This document shows positions 7,673 through 16,794 of a DNA stretch of 36,160 nucleotides, piece by piece. How positions within the stretch are numbered: the stretch's first letter is position 1; the number at the start of each line of letters is the position of its first letter. The notes below the pieces were generated by a model, which made no database searches, was not told where the DNA came from, and was given only the letters and a program-made list of their open reading frames with translations. Made by a program: the position numbers and the translations under genes. Origin of the DNA: Sphingobacteriales bacterium (lineage in GTDB: Bacteria > Bacteroidota > Bacteroidia > Sphingobacteriales > Sphingobacteriaceae); the NCBI GenBank assembly GCA_013298995.1, contig JAAFJW010000015.1, positions 1 to 36,160 of the forward strand. The letters are read 5' to 3'.

Positions 7673-8761
7673 ATGCTGCACAATATAGCCTTAACCCTCG
7701 TAAAAGGTGTGGGCGATTATAACTTGCGTACACTTATAAGCCACTGCGGCAATGCCCATAATGTGTTTGAGGCAAAAGCCGAAACACTAAAAAAAATACC
7801 CGGTATAGGCCCAAAAATTGCCGAAGCCATCCTGTCAAAAGAAACTTTTACTAGGGCCCAAAAAGAAATTACTTTTATAGAAAAATACAAAATAAAGCCC
7901 CTGTTTTATACCGAGCCCGATTATCCCAAACGCTTATACAATTGCGAAGATGCCCCAGCCATGCTTTATTTTAAAGGCAATACCAACCTCAATAATCAAA
8001 AAATAGTAGCCATTGTAGGCACCCGCAATGCTACGGCTTATGGCAAGGCCTTTTGCGAAAAATTAATAAGCGGACTTAAAAAATATAATTTACTAGTAGT
8101 AAGTGGCTTGGCTTATGGTATTGATATTGCCGCACACAAAGCCGCATTAAACAATCAAGTAGCAACCATAGGTGTGCTTGGCCATGGTTTAGATAGGATT
8201 TACCCTGCCCTACACCGCAGTACTGCCGAAAAAATGCTGGATTGCGGCGGTTTAATTACCGAATTTCCATCCGAAACCAATCCCGATAGGCAAAATTTTC
8301 CGAAACGTAACCGCATTATTGCAGGCATGGCCGATGCTACCATAGTGGTTGAAGCCGCCATTACTGGCGGTGCTTTAATTACCGCCCAAATTGCCAATAG
8401 CTATAACCGCGATGTATTTGCCCTGCCAGGCCGTGTGGACGAAGAATTCTCTGAAGGTTGTAATTACCTTATTAAAACCAACCGAGCGCAATTAATTACC
8501 AAAGTTGAAGATATCGAATACATACTGGGCTGGGTACAAGCACAATTACAGCCCAAAGTAAAGCAGCTTACCATTTACCCTAACCTTAGCAGCGATGAAC
8601 AAAAAATTGTTAATCTTATTGCTGAAAAAGGTAGCATTAACTTCGACGAACTACAATTGCAGCTTAATATGCCACAAAGTAAACTGGCCATGGCTATTTT
8701 AAACCTCGAAATGCAATCCATAATTATTGCCTTACCCGGCAAAGTGTATAAGCTAAATTAA
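7673..8761 (+). CDS. dprA: DNA-processing protein DprA
   Basis: DprA binds incoming single-stranded DNA during natural transformation and loads RecA on it; it is also widely conserved in bacteria not known to be competent. The 362-residue product has a helix-hairpin-helix region (IPGIGPKIA, 42-50), then the Rossmann-like domain with VGTRNATAYG (115-124), SGLAYGIDIAAH (144-155), LGHGLDRIYP (169-178) and FPKRNRIIAG (209-218). A C-terminal winged-helix (DML1-like) domain covers about 295-360. All canonical parts are present. A weak 5-base hairpin lies near 8780, and the next gene is convergent. Confidence 0.95.
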   Translation: MLHNIALTLVKGVGDYNLRTLISHCGNAHNVFEAKAETLKKIPGIGPKIAEAILSKETFTRAQKEITFIEKYKIKPLFYTEPDYPKRLYNCEDAPAMLYFKGNTNLNNQKIVAIVGTRNATAYGKAFCEKLISGLKKYNLLVVSGLAYGIDIAAHKAALNNQVATIGVLGHGLDRIYPALHRSTAEKMLDCGGLITEFPSETNPDRQNFPKRNRIIAGMADATIVVEAAITGGALITAQIANSYNRDVFALPGRVDEEFSEGCNYLIKTNRAQLITKVEDIEYILGWVQAQLQPKVKQLTIYPNLSSDEQKIVNLIAEKGSINFDELQLQLNMPQSKLAMAILNLEMQSIIIALPGKVYKLN

Positions 8762-8913
8762 ATGTAAATTTTTTCCCGTGGTGGGTGCACACCAGATACT
8801 AAAAAATAGATTTGGGCAATTTTTGTGAGATATGCCACCAACCATGGAAGGAAATTTACTTCGTACCGTAATAAAAAGTAAAATTTTTAGCGTAAAATAA
8901 ATATTTTCGCCCG

Positions 8914-9933
8914 CTAATTCTTCGTTAATTCGCCTCTTAGCGAAGTGCTTAGCCGCCTTAGCAACCTATCTTTAGGGTAGTTTCTACCTAGTAAATACAT
9001 TAATTTGGTTACGGCGGCTTCAAAAGTCATATCGTAACCGTTCATTACACCCATTTTTTTAAGTTCGCTACTGGTTTGGTACCGCCCCATTTCTACCGAA
9101 CCTACCTTACATTGCGAAATATCTAAAATAATTTTTCCGCCAGCTATGGCATTTTTTAGCTTATCCAAAAACCATTTTGCCGTGGTAGTATTGCCTGCAC
9201 CAAAAGTTTCCATAATAATTGCCTGCGCATCCGAGTTTAGTACCGCATCAATAATTTGTGCACTTATACCGGGGTAAAGTTTTAGCACCGCAATAGCATT
9301 GCTAAGGTTGGTATGTACCTTAAGTTTAGCCCCATCGCTTTTTAAAACGGCGGCATCGTTGTATTTTATATGTACCCCAGCTTCTACCAATACAGGGTAA
9401 TTGGGCGACCTAAAAGCCTCGAATTTGGCCGAATTATATTTAAAAGTACGGTTACCTCTAAATAATTTATTTTCGAAATATATACACACCTCGGGTACTC
9501 GGCTGCGGCCATCCACCTTTGCCGAAGCAATTTCGAGGGCGGTAATAAAATTTTCTTTCGCATCAGTACGCACCGCACTTATAGGCAGTTGCGAGCCCGT
9601 AAAAATCACAGGTTTACTCAAGTTTTCGAGCATAAAACTAAGTGCCGAAGCCGTAAAAGCCATTGTATCCGAGCCATGTAAAATCACAAAACCATCGTGG
9701 TTATCATAATTATCACGTATCAGTTCGGCTAGTGTGGCATATATTTCGGGTGTCATATCCGATGAATCAATAATCGACTCGAACGAATGGATGGTTAATT
9801 CATAGTCCATTCGCCTCAGTTCGGGTACGTTTTCTATAATTTGCTCAAACGTAAATGGTTTCAAAACCCCTGTTTCGTAATCGGTAATCATGCCAATAGT
9901 ACCACCGGTGTACATTACAAATATTTTTGTCAT
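8914..9933 (-). CDS. ansA: Type I (cytoplasmic) L-asparaginase
   Basis: The enzyme hydrolyses L-asparagine to aspartate and ammonia. The 339-residue product begins MTKIFVMYTGGTIGMI, with the nucleophile-bearing TGGTIG at 9-14, and carries the second catalytic block HGSDTM at 86-91 followed by the family's TASALSFMLENL and FTGSQLPI. The absence of a signal peptide and the overall length fit the cytoplasmic type I enzymes. The frame is open to an ATG at 9990, but this would run into the tatD coding end and add residues unlike the family, so 9933 is preferred. It lies 46 bases after tatD and is probably co-transcribed with it. Confidence 0.93.
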   Translation of the reverse strand: MTKIFVMYTGGTIGMITDYETGVLKPFTFEQIIENVPELRRMDYELTIHSFESIIDSSDMTPEIYATLAELIRDNYDNHDGFVILHGSDTMAFTASALSFMLENLSKPVIFTGSQLPISAVRTDAKENFITALEIASAKVDGRSRVPEVCIYFENKLFRGNRTFKYNSAKFEAFRSPNYPVLVEAGVHIKYNDAAVLKSDGAKLKVHTNLSNAIAVLKLYPGISAQIIDAVLNSDAQAIIMETFGAGNTTTAKWFLDKLKNAIAGGKIILDISQCKVGSVEMGRYQTSSELKKMGVMNGYDMTFEAAVTKLMYLLGRNYPKDRLLRRLSTSLRGELTKN

Positions 9934-9979
9934 TTTTTTGGGTTTCGGTAATTTAATGTGTAAAGAAAAGCCTTTTAAC

Positions 9980-10747
9980 TTACACTCCAAAAACTTTTCT
10001 CGAATTTAAGGTAGTTATTTCGGCAACCTCTTCGATGGTTAATTGTTTTAAATCCGCAATTTTTTGCGCCACCTGTACTATATACGCACTTTGGTTGGGC
10101 TTGCCCCTGTACGGCACTGGCGATAGGTAAGGCGCATCCGTTTCTAGCACCAAGTTTTCGAGGCTTAATTGTGCCACCACCTTATCCAAGCCTGCATTTT
10201 TATACGTAACCACACCGCCTATACCTATATACAAGCCCAAGTCAATAGCCCTTTGCGCCTGCAGCAAGCTACCCGTAAAACAATGGAAAACACCCCGCAA
10301 GCCATCGCCTTTATGGCCATCCAAAATCTCAAACACTTCATCAAACGCATCCCTACAATGTATATTAATAGGCAAGTTATTTGTTTTTGCCCATTTTATT
10401 TGCAAATCAAAAGCCCGTTGCTGTTGCATTAAAAAACTTTTATCCCAATATAAATCAATCCCTATTTCACCTATAGCGCAAGGTTTTACAGCATCAAAAG
10501 CCTGTTTTAAATCATGCAATTGTTGCTCGTAATCGTTTTTTACATCGCAAGGGTGCAAGCCCAGCATCGCAAAACACATACTGGGGTAAGCTGTACACAC
10601 ACGCTTTATCATAGCCACCGAAGCCACATCTACACAAGGTAAAAACAACCTATGTACCTCGTTTTTAATACATAAATCAATAGATGCCTGTAATTCAGCT
10701 TCGTTTTCGAGGTAGTAAATATGCGTATGCGTATCGGTTAAAATCAT
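9980..10747 (-). CDS. tatD: TatD family metal-dependent hydrolase (DNase)
   Basis: TatD proteins are TIM-barrel metal-dependent nucleases with 3'-5' exonuclease activity, implicated in DNA repair and turnover. The 255-residue product starts MILTDTHTHIYY with metal ligands H7 and H9. It continues with MLGLHPCD, AIGEIGIDLYW (metal-bridging glutamate), INIHCRDA, GVFHCFTG and LETDAPYLSP, the full set of family motifs. The frame is open upstream to an ATG at 10825, but the family start is at 10747. A -7 box (TATTTTTG, minus strand) ends only five bases before this ATG, which would make the mRNA nearly leaderless and rules out the longer form if the promoter is real. Confidence 0.93.
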   Translation of the reverse strand: MILTDTHTHIYYLENEAELQASIDLCIKNEVHRLFLPCVDVASVAMIKRVCTAYPSMCFAMLGLHPCDVKNDYEQQLHDLKQAFDAVKPCAIGEIGIDLYWDKSFLMQQQRAFDLQIKWAKTNNLPINIHCRDAFDEVFEILDGHKGDGLRGVFHCFTGSLLQAQRAIDLGLYIGIGGVVTYKNAGLDKVVAQLSLENLVLETDAPYLSPVPYRGKPNQSAYIVQVAQKIADLKQLTIEEVAEITTLNSRKVFGV

Positions 10748-10752
10748 AAGCA

Positions 10753-10760
10753 CAAAAATA
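10753..10760 (-). promoter_or_regulatory. -7 box (TAnnTTTG) for tatD, nearly leaderless
   Basis: The minus strand reads TATTTTTG here, an exact match to the Bacteroidota -7 consensus, with five bases between it and the tatD ATG. No TTTG -33 element was found at the usual distance. Confidence 0.4.
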
Positions 10761-10840
10761 GCAAAGGGTTTTATATTTTTTTTTGAAAAGCAAGGCCACT
10801 GCATGCAATTAACATGTGCCAGCATCCTTATTTATTCGCT

Positions 10841-10872
10841 AGGAAGTCTTCGCTCCTAAGCGAAGCCTTCCT
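10841..10872. repeat. Dispersed 32-base palindromic element, copy A
   Basis: The arms are AGGAAG-T-CTTCGCT and AGCGAAG-C-CTTCCT around the loop CCTA: 6 pairs, one mismatch, then 7 pairs. A same-length relative lies at 29523-29554 (copy B). The base pair at positions 12/21 is G-C here and C-G in copy B, so the pairing is preserved. Copy A sits between the divergent tatD and rpe genes, so it is not a simple terminator. Confidence 0.6.
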
Positions 10873-10885
10873 TAAATATGTCCCC

Positions 10886-10933
10886 TTATTTATCAATTGC
10901 CATGGGCTTTAGCCAACGGCAATTGATAAATAA
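10886..10933. repeat. Long perfect hairpin between tatD and rpe
   Basis: A 16-base perfect inverted repeat (TTATTTATCAATTGCC at 10886-10901, its complement at 10918-10933) encloses 16 bases that themselves hold GGCT/AGCC. It is immediately upstream of the rpe promoter box. It may be a regulatory operator or a terminator for readthrough. Confidence 0.6.
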
Positions 10934-10965
10934 ATATTCGCCCCTCGCATATCCCCCTAAATTTT

Positions 10966-10973
10966 TATATTTG
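10966..10973 (+). promoter_or_regulatory. -7 box (TATATTTG) for rpe, nearly leaderless
   Basis: This exact TAnnTTTG match ends four bases before the rpe ATG. Transcription from it would begin at or next to the start codon. No -33 TTTG was seen at the expected spacing. Confidence 0.45.
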
Positions 10974-10977
10974 GCGT

Positions 10978-11649
10978 ATGAACCATTTGATTGCACCATC
11001 TATACTAGCAGCAAATTTTGCTAACCTAAATGATGATATTTTAATGCTTAACCAAAGCCAAGCCGATTGGATACATGTGGATGTAATGGATGGCGTATTT
11101 GTACCCAATATTTCCTTTGGTTTCCCCGTTATAAATGCCGTTAAAAATATAGCTCAAAAACCCCTAGATGTGCATTTAATGATTGTAGAGCCCGATAAAT
11201 ATTTGGAGCAATTTGCCGCCCATGGTGCCTATATGCTTACCGTACACTACGAAGCCTGCATACACTTGCACAGCACCATACAAAAAATTAAAGCCTTGGG
11301 CTGTAAAGCAGGCGTGGCTTTAAACCCACATACGCCTATAGCATTACTCGAAGATATCTTAGAAGATATAGATATGGTATTGATAATGTCGGTAAACCCA
11401 GGCTTTGGAGGGCAAGCATTTATACCCAATACTTACAAAAAAATAAAACAATTGCGGGCTATGGCAAGCCAACGAAACCCACATTTGCTTATCCAAATTG
11501 ATGGAGGCGTTAATGTAACCAACTCCCTTTCATTATTACAGGCTGGTGCCAATGTATTGGTAGCCGGAAACGCCATTTTTAGCGATGCGCACCCAAAATC
11601 AATCATCTCAACTATAAAAAACTTAAACCCTAATACGCAAATAGCTTGA
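10978..11649 (+). CDS. rpe: Ribulose-phosphate 3-epimerase
   Basis: Rpe interconverts D-ribulose 5-phosphate and D-xylulose 5-phosphate in the pentose phosphate pathway. The 223-residue TIM-barrel protein begins with the family IAPSILAANFANL (S8 region). It has the metal-binding HVDVMDGVFVPNISFG (33-48), LDVHLMI, the MSVNPGFGGQAF phosphate-binding loop, QIDGGVN and LVAGNAIF. All catalytic histidine and aspartate positions are present. It overlaps the first possible start of the TonB-dependent receptor by 4 bases (TTGA), so the two may be co-transcribed even though their roles are unrelated. Confidence 0.95.
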   Translation: MNHLIAPSILAANFANLNDDILMLNQSQADWIHVDVMDGVFVPNISFGFPVINAVKNIAQKPLDVHLMIVEPDKYLEQFAAHGAYMLTVHYEACIHLHSTIQKIKALGCKAGVALNPHTPIALLEDILEDIDMVLIMSVNPGFGGQAFIPNTYKKIKQLRAMASQRNPHLLIQIDGGVNVTNSLSLLQAGANVLVAGNAIFSDAHPKSIISTIKNLNPNTQIA

Positions 11650-14084
11650 TTTTGAAAAACATATTCCCTAAAATATTATTTATTTTACTTGCCCTCCCAT
11701 TACTGTTAAATGCCCAAAATAGGGTTAAGGTAGATGGGATTGTGCTAGCCGAAAACCACGAGCCTATAAGTAACGTAATTATAAAAGTACAAAGCTCTAG
11801 CAGTACCGCCAAAACTGATAGTTTAGGGAAATTTACCTTAGAACTTGCACCAGGCCTACGAATTATAAATTTTAAACTGCTGGGTTACCTTGCCAAAACG
11901 GTGCAAGTAAAATTAATTGCTGGCCAAGATTTTAAGCTCGAAACCACCCTACGCCAAGATTTAAAAATGTTGGCCGAAGTAAAGGTAGAAGACAAAATAA
12001 GCCGAAACCAAAATATGGTACGTTTAAATCCCAAATTGGTAAATCAGCTGCCCAGTGTATCGGGTAATTTCGAATCGATATTAAAACAACTACCAGGCGT
12101 ATCGGTAAATAACGAGCTAAGTTCGCAGTACTCGGTACGGGGTGGTAATTTCGACGAAAACCTAATTTACATTAACGATATTGAAATTTATAAACCCTTT
12201 TTAATACGCAATGGCCAGCAAGAAGGGCTAAGTTTAATTAACCCCGATTTGGTAAACAATGTAAAGTTTTCGGCAGGCGGTTTTGGAGCTAGGTACGGCG
12301 ATAAACTTTCATCAGTTTTAGATATTCAATACAAAAACAGCGATACCACTCGGTTTCAAATTGGCTTGGGTACTAATGGAGTTTCGGCAACAGCCTTCTC
12401 GGGGCTAGGTAAGTTTAAATATGCCTTTGGCTTTCGCCAAAAACAAAATAAATTTATTTTAAACAGCCAACCAGTGGTGGGTAGCTACGATCCTCAGTTT
12501 TACGATTTTCAATCCTTATTAAGTTACGATATAAGTAAAAAATTTAGTGTACAAGCACTGGGAATTTACAATACCAGCCGCTTTGGCATCATACCCTTAT
12601 CGCAAACTACCGAATTTGGTACTTTGCAACAGGTATTAAGGTTAAAAATAGATTATGAAGGGCAAGAAATTGATAGCTATAACAATGTAGTAGGGGCACT
12701 TACGCTTAACTATAAACCGCATAACAACCTAAATTTTAAATGGATAAACTCGGCATTTTTTATTACCGAAAAAGAAACTTTTGATATTTATGGCAGTTAT
12801 GTGTTTGATGAAATAAACAACGATTTTGGTGGCCAAAATTTTGGGCAGGTAAAAGCCAACCGAGGTATTGGGGCTTACCAAAACTATGGGCGTAACCAAT
12901 TAGAAGCCGATGTTTACTCATCCGAATTACGGATGCTTCATAGCCGTAAAAAATCATTTTGGGAAGCGGGCTTTAGGCTACAAAAAGATGCGATAAGCGA
13001 TAGGGTGAAAGAGTTTTCGCTGTCCGATTCGGCAGGTTTTATACTTCCTAATAATTCAAACGAATTTATTTTAACCGAAAGCGTGGAGGCCAAAAACCAA
13101 GTAAACACCGTTAGGTACTCGGGCTTTGTAGAAAACAATTACGAATTTGGTAAGTTTAATTTAACAACGGGATTGCGGGCCTATTACAATAATTTTACCA
13201 ACGAATTTATCCCCAGCCCACGGGCCGTATTAACCTTTAAGCCCAATCCTGCCAAAGATTTAATATATAGGCTAGCATCGGGCTTATACACCCAGCAACC
13301 TTTTTACCGCGAAATGCGCTTATTTGATGGAACCGTGTATCAACAAAGCAAATCACAACGCTCGATACATATTGTAGGCTCATCTGATTATAAGTTTAGA
13401 GCCCTAGGTACCGATTTAAAGTTTTCGGTAGAAGCCTACTACAAAATACTGCGAGATTTGGTACCCTATAAAATAGAAAATTTGCGCATACGCTACTACG
13501 CCAACCAGCTTTCAAATGGTTATGCCACAGGTTTAGATATGCGTGTAAATGGGGAGTTTATCGAAGGTTTAGAATCTACTTTTCGCTTATCGCTGATGAA
13601 AACCGCCGAAGATATTGTGGGCGATAGCCGAGTAGTAAAAGATGCCAACGGTAACACAAGCACCATTTACCCTGGTTATATTAACCGCCCTACCGACCAA
13701 CGTGTTAATTTTTCAGCATTTTTTCAAGATAGGTTATTAAAAAGTCCTACTTACAAAGTGCATATCAACTTATTATACGGTTCGGCATTGCCTATTGGGC
13801 CACCCAAAGCACCACGCTACGATGATGTATTTAAAATACCCGCTTACCGAAGGATGGATATAGGATTTTCGAAAAATATATTAGACCCCAATGCCCGTCA
13901 TCAGCCCAAGCTGTTTAAAAAATATTTAGATTCGTTTATTATTTATGCCGAGGTATTTAATATTTTAAACATCAATAATACGGTATCGTATTTATGGATT
14001 ACCGATGTAGATAATACCCAATATGCTATCCCAAATTTTTTAACAGCAAGGCAACTAAATGTTAGATTAATTGCTAAATTTTAA
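11646..14084 (+). CDS. TonB-dependent outer-membrane receptor with carboxypeptidase-regulatory-like domain
   Basis: This 812-residue outer-membrane transporter imports a ligand using energy from TonB. After a signal peptide (to about residue 24, ending LLNAQ), an Ig-like CarboxypepD_reg domain spans about 27-95. The plug domain has the characteristic LPSVSGNFESILKQLPGVSV and YSVRGGNFDENLIYINDIEI stretches at about 134-182. The remainder is a beta barrel rich in alternating aromatic residues, ending in the terminal strand LTARQLNVRLIAKF. The start is TTG: 11646 overlaps rpe, while TTG 11652 (giving MKNIFPK) would make a more typical signal peptide. The ligand cannot be deduced; no SusD partner follows, so a polysaccharide-utilisation locus is unlikely. 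Confidence 0.9.
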   Translation: MILKNIFPKILFILLALPLLLNAQNRVKVDGIVLAENHEPISNVIIKVQSSSSTAKTDSLGKFTLELAPGLRIINFKLLGYLAKTVQVKLIAGQDFKLETTLRQDLKMLAEVKVEDKISRNQNMVRLNPKLVNQLPSVSGNFESILKQLPGVSVNNELSSQYSVRGGNFDENLIYINDIEIYKPFLIRNGQQEGLSLINPDLVNNVKFSAGGFGARYGDKLSSVLDIQYKNSDTTRFQIGLGTNGVSATAFSGLGKFKYAFGFRQKQNKFILNSQPVVGSYDPQFYDFQSLLSYDISKKFSVQALGIYNTSRFGIIPLSQTTEFGTLQQVLRLKIDYEGQEIDSYNNVVGALTLNYKPHNNLNFKWINSAFFITEKETFDIYGSYVFDEINNDFGGQNFGQVKANRGIGAYQNYGRNQLEADVYSSELRMLHSRKKSFWEAGFRLQKDAISDRVKEFSLSDSAGFILPNNSNEFILTESVEAKNQVNTVRYSGFVENNYEFGKFNLTTGLRAYYNNFTNEFIPSPRAVLTFKPNPAKDLIYRLASGLYTQQPFYREMRLFDGTVYQQSKSQRSIHIVGSSDYKFRALGTDLKFSVEAYYKILRDLVPYKIENLRIRYYANQLSNGYATGLDMRVNGEFIEGLESTFRLSLMKTAEDIVGDSRVVKDANGNTSTIYPGYINRPTDQRVNFSAFFQDRLLKSPTYKVHINLLYGSALPIGPPKAPRYDDVFKIPAYRRMDIGFSKNILDPNARHQPKLFKKYLDSFIIYAEVFNILNINNTVSYLWITDVDNTQYAIPNFLTARQLNVRLIAKF

Positions 14085-14115
14085 AAATAATGGTAAAAAT
14101 ATAGGAAAATTGTTA

Positions 14116-14123
14116 TATTTTTG
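14116..14123 (+). promoter_or_regulatory. -7 box (TATTTTTG) for serC-serA
   Basis: This exact TAnnTTTG match lies 20 bases upstream of the serC ATG, in the short gap after the TonB receptor gene. The -33 element is not clear. Confidence 0.5.
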
Positions 14124-14143
14124 CGCAAAATAAATAGAGTAAC

Positions 14144-15211
14144 ATGAAACATAATTTTGGTGCAGGACCTTGTATTTTGCCACAAGAAGTTTTTAAACAA
14201 GCTTCACAAGGCGTTTTAAATTTTAACGACACAGGTTTATCAATCCTCGAAATATCGCACAGAGCGCCCGAGTTTATTGCCGTAATGGATGAAGCCATTA
14301 GCCTTGTAAAAGAACTATTAAATGTACCCACAGGTTATTCGGTACTATTTTTACAAGGTGGAGCAAGTTTACAGTTTACCATGTTGGCCATGAATTTGCT
14401 AGAAGAAGGCAAAACGGCTGCCTATCTCGAAACAGGCGTGTGGGCTAAAAAAGCATTGGCCGAAGCCAAAATATTTGGCAATGTAAACGTGGTAGCATCT
14501 TCAAAAGATGCCAATTTTAATTATATACCCCAAAATTATAGCATACCCGAAGATAGTGCTTACTTTCACTGCACATCTAACAATACCATATTTGGTACAC
14601 AGTTGCACAATTTTCCCGCTTCGCCTGTACCTGTTGCCTGCGATATGTCGTCCGATATATTTAGCCGCAACATTAATGTAGCCGATTTTGGTTTGATATA
14701 CGCTGGCGCACAAAAAAATATTGGCCCAGCTGGCGCAACTTTAGTAATTGTTAAAGATGAAATATTGGGCAAAGTAACACGCCAAATACCATCTATGTTA
14801 AATTATAAAACACAAATCGAAGGCGAATCTATGTACAATACGCCGCCAGTTTTTTCGGTTTTTGTATCGTTACTTAACCTAAGGTGGCTAAAAGCAAAAG
14901 GCGGTGTAGCAGTAATCGAAAAAGAAAACGAAGCAAAAGCAAAAGCACTATATACCGAAATAGACCGTAACCCCTTGTTTAAAGGTACTACGGTAGTTGA
15001 AGATAGATCGAACATGAGCGTATGTTTTGTAATGGAAAACCCCGATCACGAAAAAGCATTTTTAAAACTTGCCGAAGAAAAAGGCTGTGTAGGTATTAAA
15101 GGGCACCGCAGCGTAGGCGGTTTTAGGGCATCGCTTTACAATGCTTTACCCATTACCAGCGTACACGTATTGGTAGATGCAATGCAAGAGTTTCAAGAAA
15201 AAAATAAATAA
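14144..15211 (+). CDS. serC: Phosphoserine aminotransferase
   Basis: SerC converts 3-phosphohydroxypyruvate and glutamate to phosphoserine and 2-oxoglutarate using pyridoxal phosphate; it also serves in some PLP synthesis routes. The 355-residue product begins [15 protein letters not shown]. It has the PLP-phosphate-binding [11 protein letters not shown] (68-78), [10 protein letters not shown] (166-175) and the Schiff-base lysine K191 in [12 protein letters not shown]. The C-terminal [17 protein letters not shown] substrate block is intact. serA follows 20 bases after the stop; together they supply two of the three steps of serine synthesis. The phosphatase step (serB) is not in the window. 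Confidence 0.96.
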   Translation: MKHNFGAGPCILPQEVFKQASQGVLNFNDTGLSILEISHRAPEFIAVMDEAISLVKELLNVPTGYSVLFLQGGASLQFTMLAMNLLEEGKTAAYLETGVWAKKALAEAKIFGNVNVVASSKDANFNYIPQNYSIPEDSAYFHCTSNNTIFGTQLHNFPASPVPVACDMSSDIFSRNINVADFGLIYAGAQKNIGPAGATLVIVKDEILGKVTRQIPSMLNYKTQIEGESMYNTPPVFSVFVSLLNLRWLKAKGGVAVIEKENEAKAKALYTEIDRNPLFKGTTVVEDRSNMSVCFVMENPDHEKAFLKLAEEKGCVGIKGHRSVGGFRASLYNALPITSVHVLVDAMQEFQEKNK

Positions 15212-15231
15212 ATTATTAAAAACACACATAA

Positions 15232-16179
15232 ATGAGAATTTTAGCAAATGATGGCATCGACCCAATAGGCAAAAAATTATTGGAACAAGCTGGAATTGAA
15301 GTTGATACCGTAAACATCCCACAAGATGAATTAATGGCAAAACTAAACGCTTACGATGGCATAACAGTACGTAGCGCAACCAAAGTACGCAAAGAACTAA
15401 TTGATGCTTGCCCTAACTTAAAAGTTATTGGCCGTGGTGGTGTAGGTATGGATAATATTGATGTAGATTACGCCCGAAGCGTAGGCGTAGCGGTAGAAAA
15501 CACGCCAGCAGCATCCTCACAATCAGTTGCCGAACTTGTATTTACACATTTATTTAATGGCGTACGCTTTGTATATGATGCCAACCGTACCATGCCTGTA
15601 ATAGGTGCTACAAAATTTAACGACTTAAAGAAAAAATATGCCGCCGGTATTGAACTTAAAGGCAAAACCATCGGTATTATTGGCTTTGGCAGGATTGGGC
15701 GAGAAACCGCAAAATTAGCCTTAGGCCTAGGTATGGATGTAATAGCGTACGACCTTTTTGATATACCAAGCACATTAACTTTAGAATTATCGGGCGGTAT
15801 AAACGTGGCAGTACCTGTAAAAAAAGTAAGTATGGACGATTTATTGGCTTCCGCCGATTTTATAAGCCTACACATTCCATTCACCGAAAAACCAGTATTG
15901 GCTGCCGCCGAGTTTGCCAAAGTAAAGCCTGGCGTAGGTATTGTAAATTGTAGCCGTGGCGGTACCATTAACGAGGATGATTTAATTGAAGCCCTAAACA
16001 GCGGTAAAGTTGGCTTTGCCGGCTTAGATGTTTTTGATAACGAACCTTCGCCCCGTTTAGATTTACTACAACACCCAAAAGTATCGCTAACGCCACACAT
16101 TGGCGCAGCCACCAACGAAGCCCAAGAACGTATAGGCGAAGAACTTGCAAACTTGCTTATTGGCCACTTGGTAAAGTAA
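15232..16179 (+). CDS. serA: D-3-phosphoglycerate dehydrogenase, short form without ACT domain
   Basis: SerA oxidises 3-phosphoglycerate to 3-phosphohydroxypyruvate, the entry step of serine synthesis. The 315-residue protein is a D-isomer-specific 2-hydroxyacid dehydrogenase: [15 protein letters not shown] at 67-81, the NAD-binding GFGRIG at 151-156, and the catalytic trio R242 (CSRGG), E271 (DNEPS) and H289 (TPHIGA). It ends soon after the catalytic domain and lacks the C-terminal ACT domain through which serine inhibits longer homologues, so feedback control through ACT is not expected. The serC neighbour makes the phosphoglycerate specificity likely. Confidence 0.92.
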   Translation: MRILANDGIDPIGKKLLEQAGIEVDTVNIPQDELMAKLNAYDGITVRSATKVRKELIDACPNLKVIGRGGVGMDNIDVDYARSVGVAVENTPAASSQSVAELVFTHLFNGVRFVYDANRTMPVIGATKFNDLKKKYAAGIELKGKTIGIIGFGRIGRETAKLALGLGMDVIAYDLFDIPSTLTLELSGGINVAVPVKKVSMDDLLASADFISLHIPFTEKPVLAAAEFAKVKPGVGIVNCSRGGTINEDDLIEALNSGKVGFAGLDVFDNEPSPRLDLLQHPKVSLTPHIGAATNEAQERIGEELANLLIGHLVK

Positions 16180-16200
16180 AATGATATAAAAATGTTTTTT

Positions 16201-16246
16201 AAAGCCCAGCCTTAGCATTAAAATATGCTGAGGCTGCTTTGTTTTT
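16201..16246 (+). terminator. Rho-independent terminator after serC-serA
   Basis: A 12-pair stem (CAGCCTTAGCAT with ATGCTGAGGCTG, one G-U) flanked by AAAG/CTTT is followed by GTTTTT. This is a classic terminator 20 bases past the serA stop. Confidence 0.85.
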
Positions 16247-16487
16247 AAGGAAATTTTTAGTATCGAAGTGCTTTGTGATTATTTATTTACTAACCCTAGT
16301 TACGATGATTAAATAATAGTATAATTTGCTGTAAATCAATGTTAAAGCACCCTAATTATTGCAAAAAACAGTATTTATTAATCGAACTTAGGTTAAGAAA
16401 TAATGGGATGAGATTAACTTTAAAAAATAAAATTCGAGCGGTATAAATTTAAAACGTAATATCATTTTTATAAACATAAAAAATTTA

Positions 16488-16495
16488 TATATTTG
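16488..16495 (+). promoter_or_regulatory. -7 box (TATATTTG) for rpmE
   Basis: This exact match to TAnnTTTG lies 26 bases upstream of the L31 ATG, so a short leader of about 20 bases is expected. Confidence 0.55.
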
Positions 16496-16521
16496 CCCCT
16501 CTTAAAAAAGATTGAAACACA

Positions 16522-16770
16522 ATGAAAAAAGACTTGCATCCATCAAATTATAGGTTAGTTATTTTTAAAGATATGTCTAACGATTATGCTTTTATGACTA
16601 AATCTTGCATAAGCACCAACGAAAACATCAAATGGGAAGATGGCAACGAATACCCTTTGGTAAAATTAGAGATTTCGCATACATCGCACCCTTTTTATAC
16701 AGGTAAAATGAAATTGGTAGATACTGCTGGCCGTATCGATAAGTTTAAAACCCGTTACGCTAAAAAGTAA
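16522..16770 (+). CDS. rpmE2: 50S ribosomal protein L31 type B (zinc-independent)
   Basis: This 82-residue L31 bridges the central protuberance of the 50S subunit with the 30S head. The sequence ([20 protein letters not shown], later [20 protein letters not shown]) is the B type. It has a single cysteine (C29 in TKSCIST) and lacks the CxxC zinc ligands of the A type, so it should not need zinc. In many bacteria the B type is induced under zinc limitation; no Zur-like operator is apparent here and the ordinary promoter suggests constitutive use. It is monocistronic, with its own promoter and terminator. Confidence 0.95.
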   Translation: MKKDLHPSNYRLVIFKDMSNDYAFMTKSCISTNENIKWEDGNEYPLVKLEISHTSHPFYTGKMKLVDTAGRIDKFKTRYAKK

Positions 16771-16794
16771 TTATTAACATTATACAATAATTAG

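Larger units (their letters stand above)
16180..16521. other. Gene-free stretch: terminator of serA and promoter of rpmE
   Basis: It holds a strong terminator hairpin (16201-16246) and a -7 box (16488-16495). In the AT-rich 240 bases between them I see no gene, RNA or repeat. Confidence 0.5.

Noticed and set aside
11646-14084. Polysaccharide-utilisation locus based on the TonB receptor and the GH31 enzyme.
   Set aside because: There is no SusD-like gene, the two genes are 7.6 kb apart with core genes between, and the GH31 protein has no signal peptide.
15468-16115. A 215-codon open frame antisense to serA, and similar long antisense frames inside crtD, recQ, the GH31 gene and dacB.
   Set aside because: They lie entirely inside well-supported genes, have no recognisable domains and show composition expected from the reverse complement of coding DNA.
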